Assembly (NCBI GenBank): GCA_046269235.1
Contig: JBJZOS010000004.1
Location: forward strand, 1-64,000
Direction: 5' to 3'
Length of the DNA: 64,000 nucleotides
Source: Soonwooa sp032078105
GTDB lineage: Bacteria; Bacteroidota; Bacteroidia; Flavobacteriales; Weeksellaceae
Part shown: one piece after another, positions 1 through 8,056 of the stretch
How positions within the stretch are numbered: position 1 is the first letter of the stretch
How the letters are laid out: every line of letters starts with the position of its first letter
Notes under the pieces: model-generated
Seen by the model: the letters and a program-made list of their open reading frames with translations, nothing else
Databases searched by the model: none
Told to the model about the DNA's origin: nothing
Made by a program: the position numbers and the translations under genes

Positions 1-2
1 CA

Positions 3-296
3 CCTAATGATTTTTTGTTGTTCCATAGCTTGACAATATTTAATGAATTTTTTGTCAACCTATTTCAGGAATATGCACTATTAAAAGTAGAAGAAAATAT
101 CGGTGTTAGATTGACAGAAAGTTTGGCAATGTGGCCAACGGCAGCAGTTTCGGGATATTATTTTGGAAATCCTAAATCAAAGTATTTCGGTGTTGGGAAA
201 ATATTAGAAGATCAATTGAAACATTATGCCGAACGGAAAAATGTAGATCTAGAATTTGCAAGAAAATGGCTAGCGCCTAATTTGGTTAACGGATAA
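3..296 (+). pseudogene. metH: Methionine synthase C-terminal fragment (AdoMet activation domain), 5' part lost or beyond the left edge
   Basis: From about position 70 the frame encodes the last 75 residues of B12-dependent methionine synthase: RLTESLAMWP, VSGYYF, KSKYFGVGK and the ending WLAPNL belong to the AdoMet-binding reactivation domain. The frame stays open to the left edge, but the first ~65 bases translate to a hydrophobic, AT-rich stretch. They do not give the expected RPAPGYP...DHTEK region of MetH, and neither other plus frame restores it. The fragment therefore looks cut at its 5' side by a rearrangement or a contig edge. It lies upstream of metF on the same strand, the usual order for these pathway partners. 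The MetH assignment is firm; calling it a pseudogene is inference. Confidence 0.65.
30..58. repeat. Small inverted repeat at the metH break
   Basis: TTGACAA (30-36) and TTGTCAA (52-58) are exact inverted copies 15 bases apart. They sit in the AT-rich stretch just before MetH similarity begins, so they may mark the end of a foreign or rearranged segment. No function is assignable. Confidence 0.3.
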
Positions 297-492
297 TGGT
301 TGTTACAAATAGCTAGAGTCTGAGGTATTGTTCGAGAAGATTTCGAAGAAATAGTATCAAGGACTTTTAATTAATAACAAGGACGACATTTTCCGATGCA
401 AAGTCTTTCAGATTTTTACCGAGCGTGACACCTCCTATAAAGATATAATTTACTTCGAACTTAAACCAAAAACTGACAACCACACACAAAAC

Positions 493-621
493 CGCGTAAG
501 CGATGGTAGCGGATATACTTTTGGATGAGGTGGCGCAGCGCAGCGGAGCCACCTCATCCAAAAAGATAGTAGCGAACGTAGCGACCCGAGCGGCTGGAAA
601 AGCTTGGCGAGGGATACGCCC
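493..621 (-). repeat. Dispersed intergenic hairpin element, copy C
   Basis: CTTTTGGATGAGGTGGC (518-534) is followed after 13 bases by its perfect 17-base reverse complement (548-564), giving a long hairpin with a purine-rich GCAGCGCAGCGGA loop. Flanking arms such as GATGGTAGCGGATATA and GTAGCGACCCGAGCGGC resemble the degenerate intergenic repeats common in flavobacteria. The element fills much of the 338-base gap between metH and metF. A frame runs from it into metF, but its translation is low-complexity and is not protein sequence. The remainder of the gap (297-492) shows nothing else I recognise. Confidence 0.6.
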
Positions 622-634
622 AAATAAAAAAACT

Positions 635-1591
635 ATGAAGGTAATAGAACATATTGAAAAAGCGAATGGAAAAACATTGTTTTCCTTTGAAATTTTGCCA
701 CCTCTGAAAGGACAAAACATAAAGTCTATTTTTGACGGAATTGATCCATTGATGGAATTTAATCCTTCATTTATCGACGTGACTTATCATCGTGAAGAAT
801 ACGAGTATATTGAGCGGCAAAACGGCCTTTTGGAGAAGCGTGTCGTGAGGAAGCGCCCCGGAACAGTAGGGATTTGTGCGGCAATCCAAAATAAGTACAA
901 AGTGGATGCGGTGCCACATATTTTGTGCGGTGGTTTTAATCGTGAAGACACCGAGAATTTCTTGATTGATTTAGATTTTTTGGGGATTGAGAATGTTGTA
1001 GCACTTCGTGGAGATGCCGTGAAATCTGAAATTTATTTTAAACCCGAGAAAAATGGGCATGCCAACGCGAGTGAATTGGTGAAGCAAATTCAAGGTTTGA
1101 ATTTGGGTGCTTATTTGGACGAATCTTTGGAGAATTCGTGTCCCACAACTTTTTGCATTGGTGTTGCTGGTTATCCAGAAAAGCACATGGAAGCGGCGAG
1201 TCTTTCGCAGGATTTGCAGTACTTGAAAAAGAAAGTTGAAGCTGGCGCGGATTACATCGTGACGCAAATGTTTTTCGACAACCAAAAGTATTTCGAATTC
1301 GTGGATAAGTGCCGTGAGGAAGAGATAAACGTACCGATTATTCCTGCTTTAAAACCTTTGGTAACGAAAAGTCAGTTGAGTACGATTCCGCATCGTTTTA
1401 AGGTGGATATTCCGAACGAATTGGTGCTGGAATTGGTGAAAAGTAAAGACAACAAAGCTGTAAAAGAAATCGGCATCGAATGGTGCATTCAACAAAGTAA
1501 GGAACTTTTAGAAAGAGGTGTTCCGGTTTTGCATTATTACACGATGGGGAAGAGCGAGATTACAAAAAGGATCGCGTCATCTGTTTTTTAA
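635..1591 (+). CDS. metF: Methylenetetrahydrofolate reductase
   Basis: A 318-residue FAD enzyme that reduces 5,10-methylene-THF to 5-methyl-THF, the methyl donor for MetH. It shows FSFEILPP (residues 16-23, with the proton-donor Glu19), FIDVTYHRE, VALRGD near residue 125, the folate-loop GVAGYPEKH, and QMFFD. Length matches bacterial MetF. The ATG at 635 is preferred to an in-frame start at 503, because the extra 44 codons fall inside an intergenic hairpin repeat and MKVIEHIEKANGKTLFSFE is the normal N-terminus. It sits downstream of metH. Its stop overlaps by 4 bases the end of a converging minus-strand fragment. Confidence 0.95.
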   Translation: MKVIEHIEKANGKTLFSFEILPPLKGQNIKSIFDGIDPLMEFNPSFIDVTYHREEYEYIERQNGLLEKRVVRKRPGTVGICAAIQNKYKVDAVPHILCGGFNREDTENFLIDLDFLGIENVVALRGDAVKSEIYFKPEKNGHANASELVKQIQGLNLGAYLDESLENSCPTTFCIGVAGYPEKHMEAASLSQDLQYLKKKVEAGADYIVTQMFFDNQKYFEFVDKCREEEINVPIIPALKPLVTKSQLSTIPHRFKVDIPNELVLELVKSKDNKAVKEIGIEWCIQQSKELLERGVPVLHYYTMGKSEITKRIASSVF

Positions 1592-1974
1592 AAGTATAAA
1601 AAACCTCGGATAGTAGATCTTTTTTTAGTTTTTGATAAACCTAGTGTTTCGGATTTTGCATCTGATTTTATAACAAGATAATAGACGCCAGCGTTAAGTT
1701 TTTTAACATCAATTTTAGAGTCGATAATTTCGCCGTTAGAAATAAGCCTTCCTGTTTGGTCAATTAAATCAATTGCCCAATAGCTAAGTGCGCCATCCCA
1801 ATAGATTTCGGAGGTTGGCACTGGAATGTTGAATTGAGCTGGTGTTGTCATCTTTTGTGACTTAGACTGCGTGCGACCACTTGTTAGTGTAATTTCTGTT
1901 TTTAGGTTGTGTCGATCTGCGTCAATAACCCAATCGGCATTGCCTGCCATTTCTGCTTTTGTGGCTTCAAACAA
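1588..1974 (-). pseudogene. 5'-truncated secreted protein with T9SS type A sorting tail
   Basis: At most 128 codons, with no signal peptide. A stop codon (1978-1980) lies two codons before the only usable starts (TTG 1974, or the ATG ten codons in). The last ~70 residues look like a Por/type IX secretion C-terminal sorting domain: YWAIDLIDQTGRL, then KIDVKKLNAGVYYLVIKSD. That domain requires a Sec-exported parent, so this is probably the 3' relic of a larger secreted protein whose catalytic part I cannot identify. The extreme C-terminus runs on past the usual Lys-rich end and overlaps the metF stop, which also suggests decay. It could instead be an expressed small protein. Confidence 0.5.
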
Positions 1975-2141
1975 TATTTATTCTGTGCTTATAGATTAAG
2001 GTAAATACCACAAACTATTAAAAGACAGAATTTAGTTTTCATTGTTTTCGAAATTAAGGGCTGTGAAAGTAGAAAGTTTAATGTCAGCATTATTGAGAAG
2101 TAGCTTAAAATCTAATTAATATTTCATGAGTATTAAAAAAC

Positions 2142-2171
2142 AAAAAACCCAATCCGAAGATTGGGTTTTTT
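2142..2171 (-). terminator. Intrinsic terminator of rplU-rpmA
   Basis: AAAAAACCCAAT and ATTGGGTTTTTT flank a six-base loop. On the minus strand this gives a stem followed by a U-run, 22 bases beyond the rpmA stop. Confidence 0.85.
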
Positions 2172-2192
2172 ATATTGTTAAAATGCTAAAAA

Positions 2193-2450
2193 TTAAGCAT
2201 TAACTTCAATAGATACGAAAGATCTATTATTTGCTTTTTTTCTAAAAACAACTTTACCGTCAACTAGTGCGAACAAAGTGTGATCTTTACCGATACCTAC
2301 GTTTTCACCTGGGTGGTGTTGCGTACCTCTTTGTCTTACAATGATGTTACCAGCGATAGCTTCTTGACCACCGAAGATTTTAACACCTAATCTCTTAGAG
2401 TGAGATTCTCTACCGTTTTTGGAGCTACCAACTCCTTTCTTATGTGCCAT
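2193..2450 (-). CDS. rpmA: 50S ribosomal protein L27
   Basis: 85 residues beginning MAHKKGVGSSKNGRESHSKR, the diagnostic L27 N-terminus whose basic tail reaches the peptidyl-transferase centre. It continues with GGQ.AIAGNIIVRQRGT and HPG.NVG.GKDHTLFAL. There is no cleavable N-terminal extension of the Firmicute kind. It is co-transcribed with rplU, 28 bases upstream, the near-universal order, and is followed by an intrinsic terminator. Confidence 0.98.
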   Translation of the reverse strand: MAHKKGVGSSKNGRESHSKRLGVKIFGGQEAIAGNIIVRQRGTQHHPGENVGIGKDHTLFALVDGKVVFRKKANNRSFVSIEVNA

Positions 2451-2478
2451 CTTATTTTAGCTTTTTAAAATTAAACAA

Positions 2479-2853
2479 TTATTCAGCTGATGTTTCTTCT
2501 TTTTTAGAAGTCTTTTTAGCTGGTTTAGCTTTTTTCTCACCGTCGAATCCTGTGATAGATACGATTTTGATTTGAGTTAATTGTTGTCTATGACCGTTTT
2601 TCTTAGCATAACCTTTTCTTCTTTTCTTTTTGAAAACGATTACTTTGTCAGCCTGAACATGGTCAAGGATTTCTACTTCTACAGCGATACCGCTTACAGC
2701 TGGGGCGCCAATAGTTACTGCTCCGTTAACAGTCATAAGAACTTTATCAAAAGATACTTTTGATCCTTTATCTCCTGCTAGACGGTTTACAAACAACTTT
2801 TGGTCTTGCTCAACTTTATATTGAAGCCCTGCTATTTCTACAATTGCAAACAT
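2479..2853 (-). CDS. rplU: 50S ribosomal protein L21
   Basis: 124 residues with the L21 signature: MFAIVEIAGLQYKVEQ at the N-terminus and KKRRKGYAKKNGHRQQLT, a basic 23S rRNA-binding loop, around residues 77-95. The C-terminus carries a lysine/glutamate-rich extension of about 20 residues (EKKAKPAKKTSKKEE) beyond the core fold, as is common in Bacteroidota. It is the first gene of the rplU-rpmA operon, with a clear Bacteroidota promoter at 2887-2919. Confidence 0.97.
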   Translation of the reverse strand: MFAIVEIAGLQYKVEQDQKLFVNRLAGDKGSKVSFDKVLMTVNGAVTIGAPAVSGIAVEVEILDHVQADKVIVFKKKRRKGYAKKNGHRQQLTQIKIVSITGFDGEKKAKPAKKTSKKEETSAE

Positions 2854-2886
2854 TGTTTATGATTTTTTATATAATTATTCGAGGTG

Positions 2887-2919
2887 CAAAAGTAGACAAT
2901 TTATTTAACAAGCGCAAAA
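2887..2919 (-). promoter_or_regulatory. Bacteroidota-type promoter for rplU-rpmA
   Basis: On the minus strand TTTTG (-33 box, 2915-2919) is followed after exactly 20 bases by TACTTTTG (-7 box, 2887-2894). This matches the TTTG-N19-21-TAnnTTTG consensus of the Bacteroidota primary sigma factor. Transcription would begin about 30 bases before the rplU ATG. Confidence 0.8.
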
Positions 2920-2971
2920 TTTATTTAGTTTTTTTCAAATATTTGACTTTCAATAATTTTTATTTTTATTA

Positions 2972-3060
2972 GGGCAGCATTTCCGCCCTCCATTCCCGCT
3001 ATTTTTTTCCATGCCTTAGCCAACCCAAAAAAATGAGCTCCATTCAGGTCGGGCTGCGAC
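2972..3060 (+). repeat. Dispersed intergenic element, copy A
   Basis: GGGCAGCATTTCCGCCCTCC at the left and CATTCAGGTCGGGCTGCGAC at the right align with the two ends of copy B at 5988-6076 (GGGCAGCTAGTTCCG... and CCGCTCAAGCCGGGCTGT). The middle is degenerate. It lies in the 368-base gap between the divergent rplU promoter and the GH3 gene. The rest of the gap (3061-3221) is AT-rich, with no other recognisable feature beyond a possible TAAATTTG box at 3195-3202. Confidence 0.5.
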
Positions 3061-3221
3061 AGTGACTCTGCATAATACTTTCAGCGTTACAAACTCGGAG
3101 AAAATTTTTGATTAAAATCCCAAATCTAAAATCATCCCAAAAGTCCTTCACAAAACAATTTTATAATTAATCTAATAATCTTAATTAATCTCAATAAATT
3201 TGAGGATTGAAAATTTTATCA

Positions 3222-4727
3222 ATGCTAAATTTCATCAAGAAAAAAATTGCCAAAATTTGGGCAAAAAAACACGTTGCCAAAACCCAAGGCTTTAAAAATA
3301 ATGTTGCAAAAGATCAAGAAGCATTGCTTTTAGATCTGGTCAAAACCGCAGAAAAAACATTGTTCGGACGCGAGCATCAGTTCGAAAACATTAAGTCCGT
3401 TGCGGATTTTCAAAAACTTGTTCCCATCGCAGATTACGAAGATCTAAAGTCTTATATCGAAAAAGTAAAACGTGGACAAGCTAAAATCCTTTGGCCAGAT
3501 CTTCCCGAATATTTTGCTAAAACTTCTGGTACTACTTCTGGTGCCAAATATATTCCGATTTCTAAAGAGGCGATGCCTTACCAAATTGCTGCTGCGCAAA
3601 GTGCCATCTTCCATTATATTGCAAAAAAAGACAATGCTGATTTTGTTAATGGAAAAATGATTTTCTTGCAAGGAAGTCCAGAACTGGAAGAGATAAATGG
3701 TATAAAAACAGGTCGTCTTTCGGGGATTGTTGCCCATCATATTCCAAACTATTTACAGAAAAATCGTTTGCCCAGTTTAAAAACAAATCTTATCGACGAT
3801 TGGGAAACCAAGGTGGACGAAATTGTGAAAGAAACCGAAAAAGAAAACATGACTTTAATCTCTGGGATTCCGCCGTGGTTAATCATGTATTTCGAAAAAT
3901 TGATAGAACGAAACGGGAAAAAAATTACTGAAATTTTCCCAAATCTTCAACTAATTATCACAGGAGGTGTTAATTATGAGCCTTATCGCGAAAAGATGAA
4001 TGATCTTCTGGGCAAGCCTGTAGATATTGTACAAACTTTTCCTGCAAGCGAAGGTTTTTTTGCTTTTCAAGACGATTATCAAAAAGAGGGATTGTTGCTT
4101 TTAACCAACCACGGAATTTTTTATGAGTTTGTTCCGCTAGAGCAATACGGAAAACCAAATGCTGAACGATTAACCATTAAAGATATTGAGCTTAATAAAG
4201 ATTACGCATTAATTTTAACAACCAATTCTGGATTGTGGGCTTATTCAATTGGTGATGTGGTGCGATTTATTTCTAAAAAACCTTATCGTGTTTTGGTGAG
4301 CGGAAGAACCAAACATTACACTTCCGCGTTTGGTGAACATGTCATTGCTTTTGAAGTGGAAGAAGCGATGAAAGCAAGCGTTGAGAAATTCCCGTGTCAG
4401 ATTACCGAATTTCATTTGGCTCCACAAGTCAATCCTACGGTAGGTTTGCCTTATCATGAATGGTTTATAGAATTTGAAAAAGAGCCAGAAAACTTAGAAC
4501 TTTTCAGAAAAAATCTAGATGATGAGCTGCGAAAACGCAATACTTATTATGATGATTTGGTTACAGGAAATGTCCTTCAAACTTTAAAAATAAAAAGCTT
4601 AAAGAAAAATGCTTTCCAAGACTATGCAAAATCTGAAGGTAAATTGGGCGGACAAAATAAAATCCCAAGACTCGCAAATAATAGAAAAATTGCTGAATTT
4701 TTAGAAAATTTTACTAAGTCTTTTTAA
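3222..4727 (+). CDS. GH3 auxin-responsive-promoter family protein (putative acyl-adenylating enzyme)
   Basis: 501 residues covering a full GH3 domain, a branch of the ANL adenylate-forming superfamily. In plants it conjugates amino acids to hormones; the bacterial substrate is unknown. The ATP/phosphate loop TSGTTSGAKYIPIS begins at residue 101. A second motif, ITGGVNYEPYR, lies near residue 250, and YSIGDVVRF with VSGRTKHYTSAFGEHV follows near residues 345-375 at the hinge to the mobile C-terminal domain. The ATG at 3222 is chosen over a TTG at 3207. It lies 15 bases upstream of an MFS exporter on the same strand, so the two may be co-transcribed. No signal peptide or membrane segment is visible, so it is probably cytoplasmic. 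Confidence 0.85.
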   Translation: MLNFIKKKIAKIWAKKHVAKTQGFKNNVAKDQEALLLDLVKTAEKTLFGREHQFENIKSVADFQKLVPIADYEDLKSYIEKVKRGQAKILWPDLPEYFAKTSGTTSGAKYIPISKEAMPYQIAAAQSAIFHYIAKKDNADFVNGKMIFLQGSPELEEINGIKTGRLSGIVAHHIPNYLQKNRLPSLKTNLIDDWETKVDEIVKETEKENMTLISGIPPWLIMYFEKLIERNGKKITEIFPNLQLIITGGVNYEPYREKMNDLLGKPVDIVQTFPASEGFFAFQDDYQKEGLLLLTNHGIFYEFVPLEQYGKPNAERLTIKDIELNKDYALILTTNSGLWAYSIGDVVRFISKKPYRVLVSGRTKHYTSAFGEHVIAFEVEEAMKASVEKFPCQITEFHLAPQVNPTVGLPYHEWFIEFEKEPENLELFRKNLDDELRKRNTYYDDLVTGNVLQTLKIKSLKKNAFQDYAKSEGKLGGQNKIPRLANNRKIAEFLENFTKSF

Positions 4728-4742
4728 AAAGATTAATTTTAA

Positions 4743-5981
4743 ATGATATCATTAAAACCTCTTAAAGTTTTAAAAAACCAAGAATACAGAAATCTTCTTT
4801 CGGGAAGATTCTTTTTGATTATAGCCTTCCGGATGTTGGCGACATTACTTGGTTGGTGGGTTTATCAATTGACCAAAGATCCTTTGTCGATAGGTTTAAT
4901 AGGGCTTTCAGAAGTTATTCCTGCAGTAGGAAGTGCGCTGTATGCTGGTCACGTAATCGATAATTCTGAAAAGAAAAAACTACTCTTAATGTGTAACTAC
5001 GCTTACGTCGTGATGATAAGTTTTCTATTGATTCCAGCATTTTTAGGACACAAATTTCATTTTATAGGCCACGAAATTACCTATTTTATTTACGGAATTA
5101 TATTCTTCACAGGGATTTGTCGCGCGTTCTTAGGACCGCTTGTTCCATCTATGATTCCCAAAATCGTGAAAATGGAAAACCTTCCTTATGCAGTCACCAT
5201 GAATCAAGCAACGTTTTTAACGGCGTCGGTTTCAGGACATGCCATTGGCGGTTTTTTAATTGCTTTGATTACCATCCAATATACTTTGGTTGTTATCATC
5301 TGTAGTATGATTATCGCGTCATTTTTCTTCTGGAGTCTTAACAAACAGGAACCAGTAGTGAAGCACGAAGAGCAACCAAAAGTATGGAAAAGCATCAAAG
5401 AAGGTCTTTCTTTTATTGTCCGAACTAAAGAGATTCTTGGCGCACAAATGCTCGATATGTTCGCGGTGCTGTTTGGTGGCGCAGTGGCGATGATTCCCGT
5501 TTTTGCAAGCGACATTCTCAAAGTCGGTTCCGAAGGTTTTGGATTGTTAAATGCCGCGTCGGATATTGGATCGATGTGCGTTATTATGTTCTTGTCTATT
5601 GTTCCTTTAAAACGCAATCAAGGTAAAATTCTGTTAGCAGTTGCGGCAGGTTTTGGCTTATGTATTATTGGATTTGGTTTGTCGGAGTTATATTGGCTGT
5701 CATTTTGTTTTCTAATGCTTAGCGGAATGCTAGACGGCATCAGCGTTGTTATTCGCGGAACCATTGTACAACTCAAAACACCTGACGAATTGCGCGGTCG
5801 TGTGATGAGCGTTAATTCAATTTTTATAATGTCGAGTAACGAGCTAGGACAATTTGAAAGCGGTGTGATGGCAAAGATTTTTGGTGTTGCCAGATCCGTG
5901 GTTATCGGTGGTGCGTTAACCTTTGCAACGGCAGCATTTATAGGATCCACTTCTCCCAAACTTCGCAAGATGGAGTACTAA
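4743..5981 (+). CDS. MFS transporter (MFS_3/EntS-like)
   Basis: 412 residues with about 12 hydrophobic segments and an early SGRFFLIIAFRMLATLLGWW helix typical of the MFS_3/enterobactin-exporter-like branch. The cytoplasmic loop HVIDNSEKKKLLL stands in the motif A position. A central loop (EPVVKHEEQPKVWKSIKEGL) separates the two six-helix halves, and TPDELRGRVMSVNSIF near residue 350 is a family hallmark. It directly follows the GH3 gene, so an exported product of that enzyme is conceivable, but the substrate cannot be read from the sequence. Confidence 0.85.
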   Translation: MISLKPLKVLKNQEYRNLLSGRFFLIIAFRMLATLLGWWVYQLTKDPLSIGLIGLSEVIPAVGSALYAGHVIDNSEKKKLLLMCNYAYVVMISFLLIPAFLGHKFHFIGHEITYFIYGIIFFTGICRAFLGPLVPSMIPKIVKMENLPYAVTMNQATFLTASVSGHAIGGFLIALITIQYTLVVIICSMIIASFFFWSLNKQEPVVKHEEQPKVWKSIKEGLSFIVRTKEILGAQMLDMFAVLFGGAVAMIPVFASDILKVGSEGFGLLNAASDIGSMCVIMFLSIVPLKRNQGKILLAVAAGFGLCIIGFGLSELYWLSFCFLMLSGMLDGISVVIRGTIVQLKTPDELRGRVMSVNSIFIMSSNELGQFESGVMAKIFGVARSVVIGGALTFATAAFIGSTSPKLRKMEY

Positions 5982-5987
5982 TTTTTT

Positions 5988-6076
5988 GGGCAGCTAGTTC
6001 CGTCTTCCGCTCCCAATCTTTTGTCATTCCTCATTCTTCGTCATGACAAAAGGATTTCCGCTCAAGCCGGGCTGTA
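5988..6076 (+). repeat. Dispersed intergenic element, copy B
   Basis: The ends GGGCAGCTAGTTCCG and CCGCTCAAGCCGGGCTGT flank an internal inverted repeat: TTTTGTCAT at 6018 and ATGACAAAA ending 6051. It sits just after the MFS gene stop and before the bidirectional terminator. It is the best-preserved copy of the family in the window. Confidence 0.6.
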
Positions 6077-6092
6077 CAAGAATTGCACATAA

Positions 6093-6122
6093 AAAGGCGA
6101 ACATTTTAAAATGTTCGCCTTT
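6093..6122. terminator. Bidirectional terminator between the MFS gene and serS
   Basis: A perfect palindrome, AAAGGCGAACATTTT followed directly by AAAATGTTCGCCTTT, with A-run and T-run edges. It can end both the converging plus-strand MFS transcript and serS. Confidence 0.85.
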
Positions 6123-6144
6123 CATTATAATTTATCTTTTAAGA

Positions 6145-7413
6145 CTAATTGATTAATTCAAATCTTGCATATTCAGCAATCTTCTTAGGAAGTTTAATGC
6201 CTTCCGCAGTTTGGTTATTTTCCAAAAGCGCTGCCATAATTCTTGGAAGAGCCATTGCAGAACCGTTTAGTGTATGCACCAATTGCGTTTTTCCATCCGC
6301 TTTATAACGACATTTAAGTCTGTTTGCTTGGAAAGTTTCAAAATTCGAAACAGAACTTACTTCTAGCCATTTCTCTTGTGCCGCACTCCAAACTTCAAAA
6401 TCATAAGTCATTGCAGCTGCAAAACCAGTGTCGCCACCACAAAGTCTCAAAATTCTGTAAGGCAATTCAAGATCTTCAAGAATAGATTTGATGTGCTCTA
6501 CCATTTCTTCAAGAACAGCATAAGAATTTTCAGGCTTTTCAATTCTAACGATTTCTACCTTTTCGAACTGGTGAAGACGGTTAAGACCTCTTACGTGCGC
6601 ACCATAACTTCCTGCTTCTCTTCTGTAACATTGCGAAAACGCTGTGTTTTTGATAGGCAGATCTTTCTCGTCCAAGATAACATCGCGGTAGATATTGGTT
6701 ACAGGCACTTCAGCCGTTGGGATAAGATACAAATCATCTGCACCGATATAATACATTTGACCTTCTTTATCTGGTAATTGTCCCGTTCCGTAGCCAGAAG
6801 CTTCGTTAACAACATGTGGCGGATTAACTTCCAGATATCCGGCATCAGTGTTTTTGTCCAAGAAATATTGTACCAAAGCACGTTGCAATCTAGCTCCTTT
6901 TCCAAGATAAACAGGGAAGCCAGCGCCAGCGATTTTAACACCTAATTCAAAATCGATGAGGTTGTATTTCTTCGCCAGTTCCCAATGCGGAATTGCGCCT
7001 TCTCCAAGTCCTTCAACGGGTGTTGATTGGAAGATATTTTCGTTGTCGTCAGCAGAAATACCAGCAACAACCTTTTCGTAAGGGATGTTCGGGATTTGAT
7101 AAAGAATATCTAACAAGGCTTTTTCGGCGTCATTAAGTTGTTGTTGTAATTCTTTACTCGATTCTTTGTACTGCGCTGTTTGAGATTTAGCAGCTTCGGC
7201 GTCGTCTTTTCTACCTTCTTTCATCATGATGCCAATTTCTTTCGAAATTTTGTTCATTTCAGCAAGTTGGGAGTCAAGGTCGAACTGAAGTTTTTTTCTG
7301 TTGTCGTCTGCGGAAATGGCAGCATCTACCAATTCTAGATTTTTGAAATGACGTTTCTTTAAACCTTCAATAACGCGCTCCTTTTCATCGCGTAAAAAAT
7401 TAACTTGTAACAT
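6145..7413 (-). CDS. serS: Serine-tRNA ligase
   Basis: 422 residues. An N-terminal tRNA-binding coiled-coil arm (about residues 25-105, rich in K/E/Q heptads) is followed by the class II catalytic domain. Motif 2 is FSQCYRREAG with HQFEKVE downstream, and motif 3 is LNGSAMALPRIMAALLENNQ near the C-terminus. TAEVPVTNIYRD near residue 230 is the serine/ATP pocket. It acts in the cytoplasm, charging tRNA-Ser and tRNA-Sec-type acceptors. It is monocistronic, with an ~80-base leader, a TAATTTTG box at 7500-7507 and a palindromic terminator. Confidence 0.98.
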   Translation of the reverse strand: MLQVNFLRDEKERVIEGLKKRHFKNLELVDAAISADDNRKKLQFDLDSQLAEMNKISKEIGIMMKEGRKDDAEAAKSQTAQYKESSKELQQQLNDAEKALLDILYQIPNIPYEKVVAGISADDNENIFQSTPVEGLGEGAIPHWELAKKYNLIDFELGVKIAGAGFPVYLGKGARLQRALVQYFLDKNTDAGYLEVNPPHVVNEASGYGTGQLPDKEGQMYYIGADDLYLIPTAEVPVTNIYRDVILDEKDLPIKNTAFSQCYRREAGSYGAHVRGLNRLHQFEKVEIVRIEKPENSYAVLEEMVEHIKSILEDLELPYRILRLCGGDTGFAAAMTYDFEVWSAAQEKWLEVSSVSNFETFQANRLKCRYKADGKTQLVHTLNGSAMALPRIMAALLENNQTAEGIKLPKKIAEYARFELIN

Positions 7414-7499
7414 AATTTTGTTGTTAGTATATTGATGTTGTTGATGTTTTCTGTTTAAAAAAAATGATTTAAAAAAACCTAAAACATCAGTTAAGATTG

Positions 7500-7507
7500 C
7501 AAAATTA
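7500..7507 (-). promoter_or_regulatory. Probable -7 box for serS
   Basis: TAATTTTG on the minus strand matches TAnnTTTG and lies 87 bases before the serS ATG. A -33 TTG occurs only at a longer spacing of 24 bases, so support is partial. Confidence 0.45.
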
Positions 7508-7514
7508 GTGATTT

Positions 7515-8018
7515 TTATTTCACGATGTTGACAATATTCGGCTGAGTGTCAGATTTTGTGAATACCAATTTTTTAGAATGCCACATTTTGGAAACTTCAA
7601 ATTTTTGTGGTGTCCAATTGTATTCGATTCTGATGGTGTCATCGTCGACAGAATTTTGTGTTTCTGTTATTTTTTTTGTGAAACGCATAATCATACTCGA
7701 ATAATAACTTTTGGAATCCGGATTGATCGAATCTTTTATCAAGCGCGTTGCACCAGCAACATATTCGACATAGCGGATGGAATCGCTATTTATTAAAATC
7801 GAAGAATTAACCGGTTTCTGATCCGTATCAGCCAATAGATCTAGTAAAGCAACACTTGTGTAGTTGCCTGCAACTTTTGGTTTTAACAAGTCTGTACCCT
7901 CTGCGTTTTTAACATAGATATTGAGGATTTGATCAATGTCTTGTACCACGTCGTCATCAGATCGGCAAGCGAGCAATGTTAGGAGGCTAAATATAAAAAG
8001 TGAAAATTGTCTTTTCAT
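7515..8018 (-). CDS. Hypothetical lipoprotein
   Basis: 167 residues. A type II signal peptide ends in the lipobox LLAC (residues 15-18). The mature protein starts C-R-S-D-D-D, and acidic residues right after the lipid-bearing cysteine match the surface-export signal of Bacteroidota lipoproteins, so it may be exposed on the outer membrane. The rest has no motif I recognise. It contains alternating beta-rich segments and ends in QPNIVNIVK. TATCTTTG at 8023-8030 is a -7 box that would give an almost leaderless mRNA. It lies between serS and the flippase gene, and no functional link is evident. Confidence 0.7.
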   Translation of the reverse strand: MKRQFSLFIFSLLTLLACRSDDDVVQDIDQILNIYVKNAEGTDLLKPKVAGNYTSVALLDLLADTDQKPVNSSILINSDSIRYVEYVAGATRLIKDSINPDSKSYYSSMIMRFTKKITETQNSVDDDTIRIEYNWTPQKFEVSKMWHSKKLVFTKSDTQPNIVNIVK

Positions 8019-8056
8019 AGAACAAAGATAATTTTAAATCTTTAAAAAAATTAAGT

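Noticed and set aside
503..634. In-frame N-terminal extension of MetF
   Set aside because: The codons lie in the hairpin repeat and give low-complexity text. The family N-terminus begins at the ATG at 635.
297..634. A methionine-pathway riboswitch before metF
   Set aside because: No SAM riboswitch core was recognisable. The structured part is accounted for by the hairpin repeat.
367..720. Minus-strand reading frame of about 117 codons
   Set aside because: It runs across the hairpin repeat and the start of metF, and shows no domain.
5204..5968. Two adjacent minus-strand reading frames inside the MFS gene
   Set aside because: They are antisense to a well-supported membrane transporter gene and have no protein-like features.
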